Positions 61,798-64,000 of a stretch of 64,000 nucleotides of DNA are shown piece after piece. Below the pieces are notes generated by a model. It searched no databases, had not been told where the DNA came from, and worked only from the letters and a program-made list of their open reading frames with translations. This DNA is from an uncultured bacterium (GTDB taxonomy: Bacteria; Cloacimonadota; Cloacimonadia; Cloacimonadales; Cloacimonadaceae): positions 1 to 64,000 of the forward strand of contig CALLHY010000045.1 of the NCBI GenBank assembly GCA_938009275.1, read 5' to 3'. The first letter of the stretch is position 1. Each line of letters begins with the position of its first letter. Made by a program: the position numbers and the translations under genes.

Positions 61798-62654
61798 CGA
61801 ATACCAGAAGAAATACGCTTGTCTTAACTGCGCTCCTTATCGTGCTTTCCGGTAGTGCATATTCTTTCTACCGCAATCTGCATAAAAAGGCAGTTGAACT
61901 GATTGACGGTAACAAAGTGATGCAGAAAAAGATCGAGGTTTTGGAAAGGCAAATAAGTAATATAGACTCGTTAAAAATGGAATATGAGATCAGAAAAGCT
62001 ATGGTGGCAGAACAGAGCAAGGTTATATTAGCAACCGATAATCCTACTATCACCTACCAGTACCTGTTGCGGCTGCTATCGTGGATGAAACGAAATATAA
62101 TCTTTAACTTTGCTATGTCTGACAAAGGACAAAAGGAAACCACCTGGAACGAGTATGTGCTATCGGGACGCACCAACTATAGGAATGTGGTGGAGCTAAC
62201 CAAGAATATCGAGCACCAGAGAGCTGTATTAACAATTGAGGAACTGGCTATTGGCTCAGACAATATTGCAAATAGCGATACTGTGTCTTTCTCAATAGTG
62301 TTTCGCACGCATTTCAACGATGGTGGGGCAGAGATCGAAAGCTTGCTTCCCAAGAAGATGCCAACAGGAAAGAGCTTTTACCAGTTATTCCGTTCCAGAG
62401 TTTATGACAATCCACCTCCAATAGAAGATGATCCAACATTGGTAAGAATCGATTTGGCAACCCTTATCGGGATTGCCGATAACCGCATCTTCCTACGAGA
62501 TCATCAGGGCGTTATTAGGATTCTTGCTCTAAGAGACAAGGTTATGAATGGCTACTTGTATTCAATCGATGCCAAAAAGTCCAAAGCGGTATTCATGCTG
62601 GATAAATACGGCATCCCTGAAGAACACACACTGTTTATTTCTAACGGAAAATGA
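61794..62654 (+). CDS. PilO-like inner-membrane protein
   Basis: This 286-residue protein has a short cytoplasmic start, one membrane helix (about 8-25), a coiled coil (25-70) and a periplasmic domain (75-200, YQYLLRLLSWMKRNIIFNF). Residues 200-286 are an extra C-terminal part that could play the PilP role. It overlaps the previous gene by ATGA. AAGGAG lies upstream. Confidence 0.75.
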   Translation: MTNTRRNTLVLTALLIVLSGSAYSFYRNLHKKAVELIDGNKVMQKKIEVLERQISNIDSLKMEYEIRKAMVAEQSKVILATDNPTITYQYLLRLLSWMKRNIIFNFAMSDKGQKETTWNEYVLSGRTNYRNVVELTKNIEHQRAVLTIEELAIGSDNIANSDTVSFSIVFRTHFNDGGAEIESLLPKKMPTGKSFYQLFRSRVYDNPPPIEDDPTLVRIDLATLIGIADNRIFLRDHQGVIRILALRDKVMNGYLYSIDAKKSKAVFMLDKYGIPEEHTLFISNGK

Positions 62655-62662
62655 GGTTCATT

Positions 62663-63778
62663 ATGAAATACATCACCACATTCTTGGCTCTATTAATGCT
62701 TGCGCTAACCCTTAATGTGTTTGCCCAAGCAGCAGTAAACCAAATTGAAACTGTTAGCATCAGTGCCGACACGCACATCAATGAGGCTACCCAGATACTG
62801 GAAACCTTCACTATGAAGGAATCCCGCAAGAAGCTAATAAATCTATCCAGCTACAATGGCACCATCAATATCCCAATCAACAACCTTCATTGGGAACGCG
62901 CTTTAGAGCTCATTCTGCTTCAAAACAGACTTGTTCGCAAAGACAATGTTGGCTATATCTCCATCGAAGACATACCCAAGCCCGTAGCAGCAATTGCTCC
63001 ACCAGAAGACCCATTAGTAGTGGAAGCCAGGAACAAGCAAGTTCGCATCAAAGCCGTGGCTATGCTGGCTGATAGATCGTACATTCGTTCCATGGGTATC
63101 GATTGGTCGGCTGTTACCAATGGAAAGATATCGGTTAGCAGCAATTTTGGGGGTGCAGCTCAGGTTATATCTCCTTTCTCCTTGGGTGGCTCAGGTTCCG
63201 CAGAGGTGGGGAAATACCAGATTGATATAAGCACCCTGCTCAAGGTTATTGAATCCAATCAAAAAGGGAATGTTATTGCCCAGCCTACCGTGCTTGTCTC
63301 TTCTGGCAAACAGGGCTTTATCCAAGTTGGTCAGGACATCTCGGTTAAAACTTCGGATGAAGCGGGAAACACCAAAGATACCTTCTTTGCTACTGGCATC
63401 ATTATGGATGTTTCGCCCACTGTTGTCACCATTGATGGGCAAGAAGTGGTTCACATGAAGCTTAGTATCGAACGCTCCAGCGGCGTACCCAGTGCGGTTT
63501 CTACGGTTATCACCAAAAGCAAATCCACTACAGAACTGGTACTGTTTAACAACGAGGAAACAGTTATTGCTGGGTTATTCGATACCGATGAAACCAAGGC
63601 GCGCAGTGGTATCCCCATCCTGAAAGATTTGCCCTGGTGGGTGTTTGGATTAAGGTATCTCACCGGATACGACAGCTATGAAAAGAAGGATAGGGAATTG
63701 GTAATCACCATCCAGGCTGAGATAGTAGACAGCGCATACGACAGGCTGATAAAGTCCATAAACTCAAGCAAAGAATAA
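62663..63778 (+). CDS. Short secretin (PilQ/GspD-like)
   Basis: This is a 371-residue secretin. It has a signal peptide (MKYITTFLALLMLALTLNVFAQA), an STN/N0-like domain (about 30-110, INIPINNLHWERALELIL) and a C-terminal secretin domain (NVIAQPTVLVSSGKQGFI, VSPTVV, ELVLFNNEETVIAGLF, IPILKDLPWWVFGLRY). It is shorter than PilQ (about 700), with no N1 repeats. It forms the outer-membrane pore. ATG 62663 has GAGG 6 bases upstream and a normal signal start. The ATG at 62651 overlaps the PilO-like stop. Confidence 0.92.
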   Translation: MKYITTFLALLMLALTLNVFAQAAVNQIETVSISADTHINEATQILETFTMKESRKKLINLSSYNGTINIPINNLHWERALELILLQNRLVRKDNVGYISIEDIPKPVAAIAPPEDPLVVEARNKQVRIKAVAMLADRSYIRSMGIDWSAVTNGKISVSSNFGGAAQVISPFSLGGSGSAEVGKYQIDISTLLKVIESNQKGNVIAQPTVLVSSGKQGFIQVGQDISVKTSDEAGNTKDTFFATGIIMDVSPTVVTIDGQEVVHMKLSIERSSGVPSAVSTVITKSKSTTELVLFNNEETVIAGLFDTDETKARSGIPILKDLPWWVFGLRYLTGYDSYEKKDRELVITIQAEIVDSAYDRLIKSINSSKE

Positions 63779-63800
63779 GCTTGGTTGGCTGTAGGCTGTC

Positions 63801-64000
63801 GTGCGTGTAAATCAACGCCTTCTGATCCTTTTTATCCTGATTGTTATAGGATTCGGGGGCTTCTTTTACCTGTTCTTTCACATTAAACGTGTGGAGTCAC
63901 GCTTATACTTAGAATCAGACAACAGTCAACGCCGCAGCACTATTGACACCATCTTTAGTCTGAAAGCCGACAACCAAATGTCACTTTTGGAAGACTTCTC
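63801..64000 (+). CDS. Membrane sensor with CHASE4-like start (cut by window end)
   Basis: An open frame from GTG 63801 runs to the window edge. It encodes a membrane helix (LILFILIVIGFGGFFYLFF) followed by SRRSTIDTIFSLKADNQMS-like text and LLEDFS, the usual start of the extracytoplasmic CHASE4 sensor domain. It is probably a histidine kinase or cyclase linked to the pilus genes. The upstream in-frame TAG is at 63792, and the ribosome site is weak. Confidence 0.6.
   Translation, partial: MRVNQRLLILFILIVIGFGGFFYLFFHIKRVESRLYLESDNSQRRSTIDTIFSLKADNQMSLLEDF

Overview
This looks like a chromosomal segment from a Gram-negative-type bacterium of the FCB group, most probably Candidatus Cloacimonadota. 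That placement is an inference. It rests on secreted proteins with C-terminal Por/type IX (FlgD-like) sorting domains, an outer-membrane beta-barrel protein and secretin, a primase/sigma operon that includes mutS2, and cleaved-adhesin and GLUG surface proteins. No rRNA, tRNA or CRISPR array was seen.

Layout. (a) 1-9010: a compact Mu-like transposable element with a MuA-type DDE transposase, a MuB-type ATPase, a YkuD-like hydrolase, Gam, a zinc ribbon, a MuF head-morphogenesis protein with a possible C-terminal nuclease toxin domain, a baseplate-like protein and a gp10/gpG-like protein. Terminase, portal and capsid genes are absent. (b) 9276-16613, mostly minus strand: two secreted proteins in one operon, a REP array with a frameshifted REP-associated tyrosine transposase, an orphan type IX sorting domain, a lipoprotein and a DUF3788 protein. 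(c) 17033-23848, minus strand: rpsU, cvpA, mutS2, dnaG and rpoD, an expanded macromolecular synthesis operon. (d) 24151-36827: a DUF4390 protein with an NtrY/NtrC-type two-component pair, a C1 peptidase, a pilin-like protein, an Eis-like acetyltransferase, gcvH, gmk, an omega-like gene, a uracil-DNA glycosylase, a phosphoesterase, a DUF486 protein, and an AhpD-like/alcohol dehydrogenase pair. (e) 36950-43504: a second Mu/Tn7-superfamily-like element. It is bounded by 69-bp inverted repeats (65 of 69 identical) carrying TGTCACAGTGG sites. It encodes only the DNA-binding half of a MuA-like transposase plus a 1645-residue surface adhesin. (f) 44139-49687: polA, an Omp85-like protein, rplU and rpmA. 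(g) 50297-64000: an unusual type IV pilus-like locus.

The pilus locus begins with a near-perfect sigma-54 promoter in front of a pilin-like gene. It continues with GspF and GspE homologues, three atypical (pseudo)pilins (one carrying a LamG-like domain), a kinase-like membrane protein without an ATPase domain, a REC-cNMP protein, a PilT-like ATPase, a PilM-PilN-repeat fusion, a PilO-like protein and a short secretin. It ends at the window edge with the start of a CHASE4-like sensor. The NtrC-type activator at 25927 could drive the sigma-54 promoter, which would link regions (d) and (g).

The least explained systems are the cargo element in (e), the capsid-less Mu element with a MuF-toxin candidate in (a), and the signalling-embedded pilus locus in (g).
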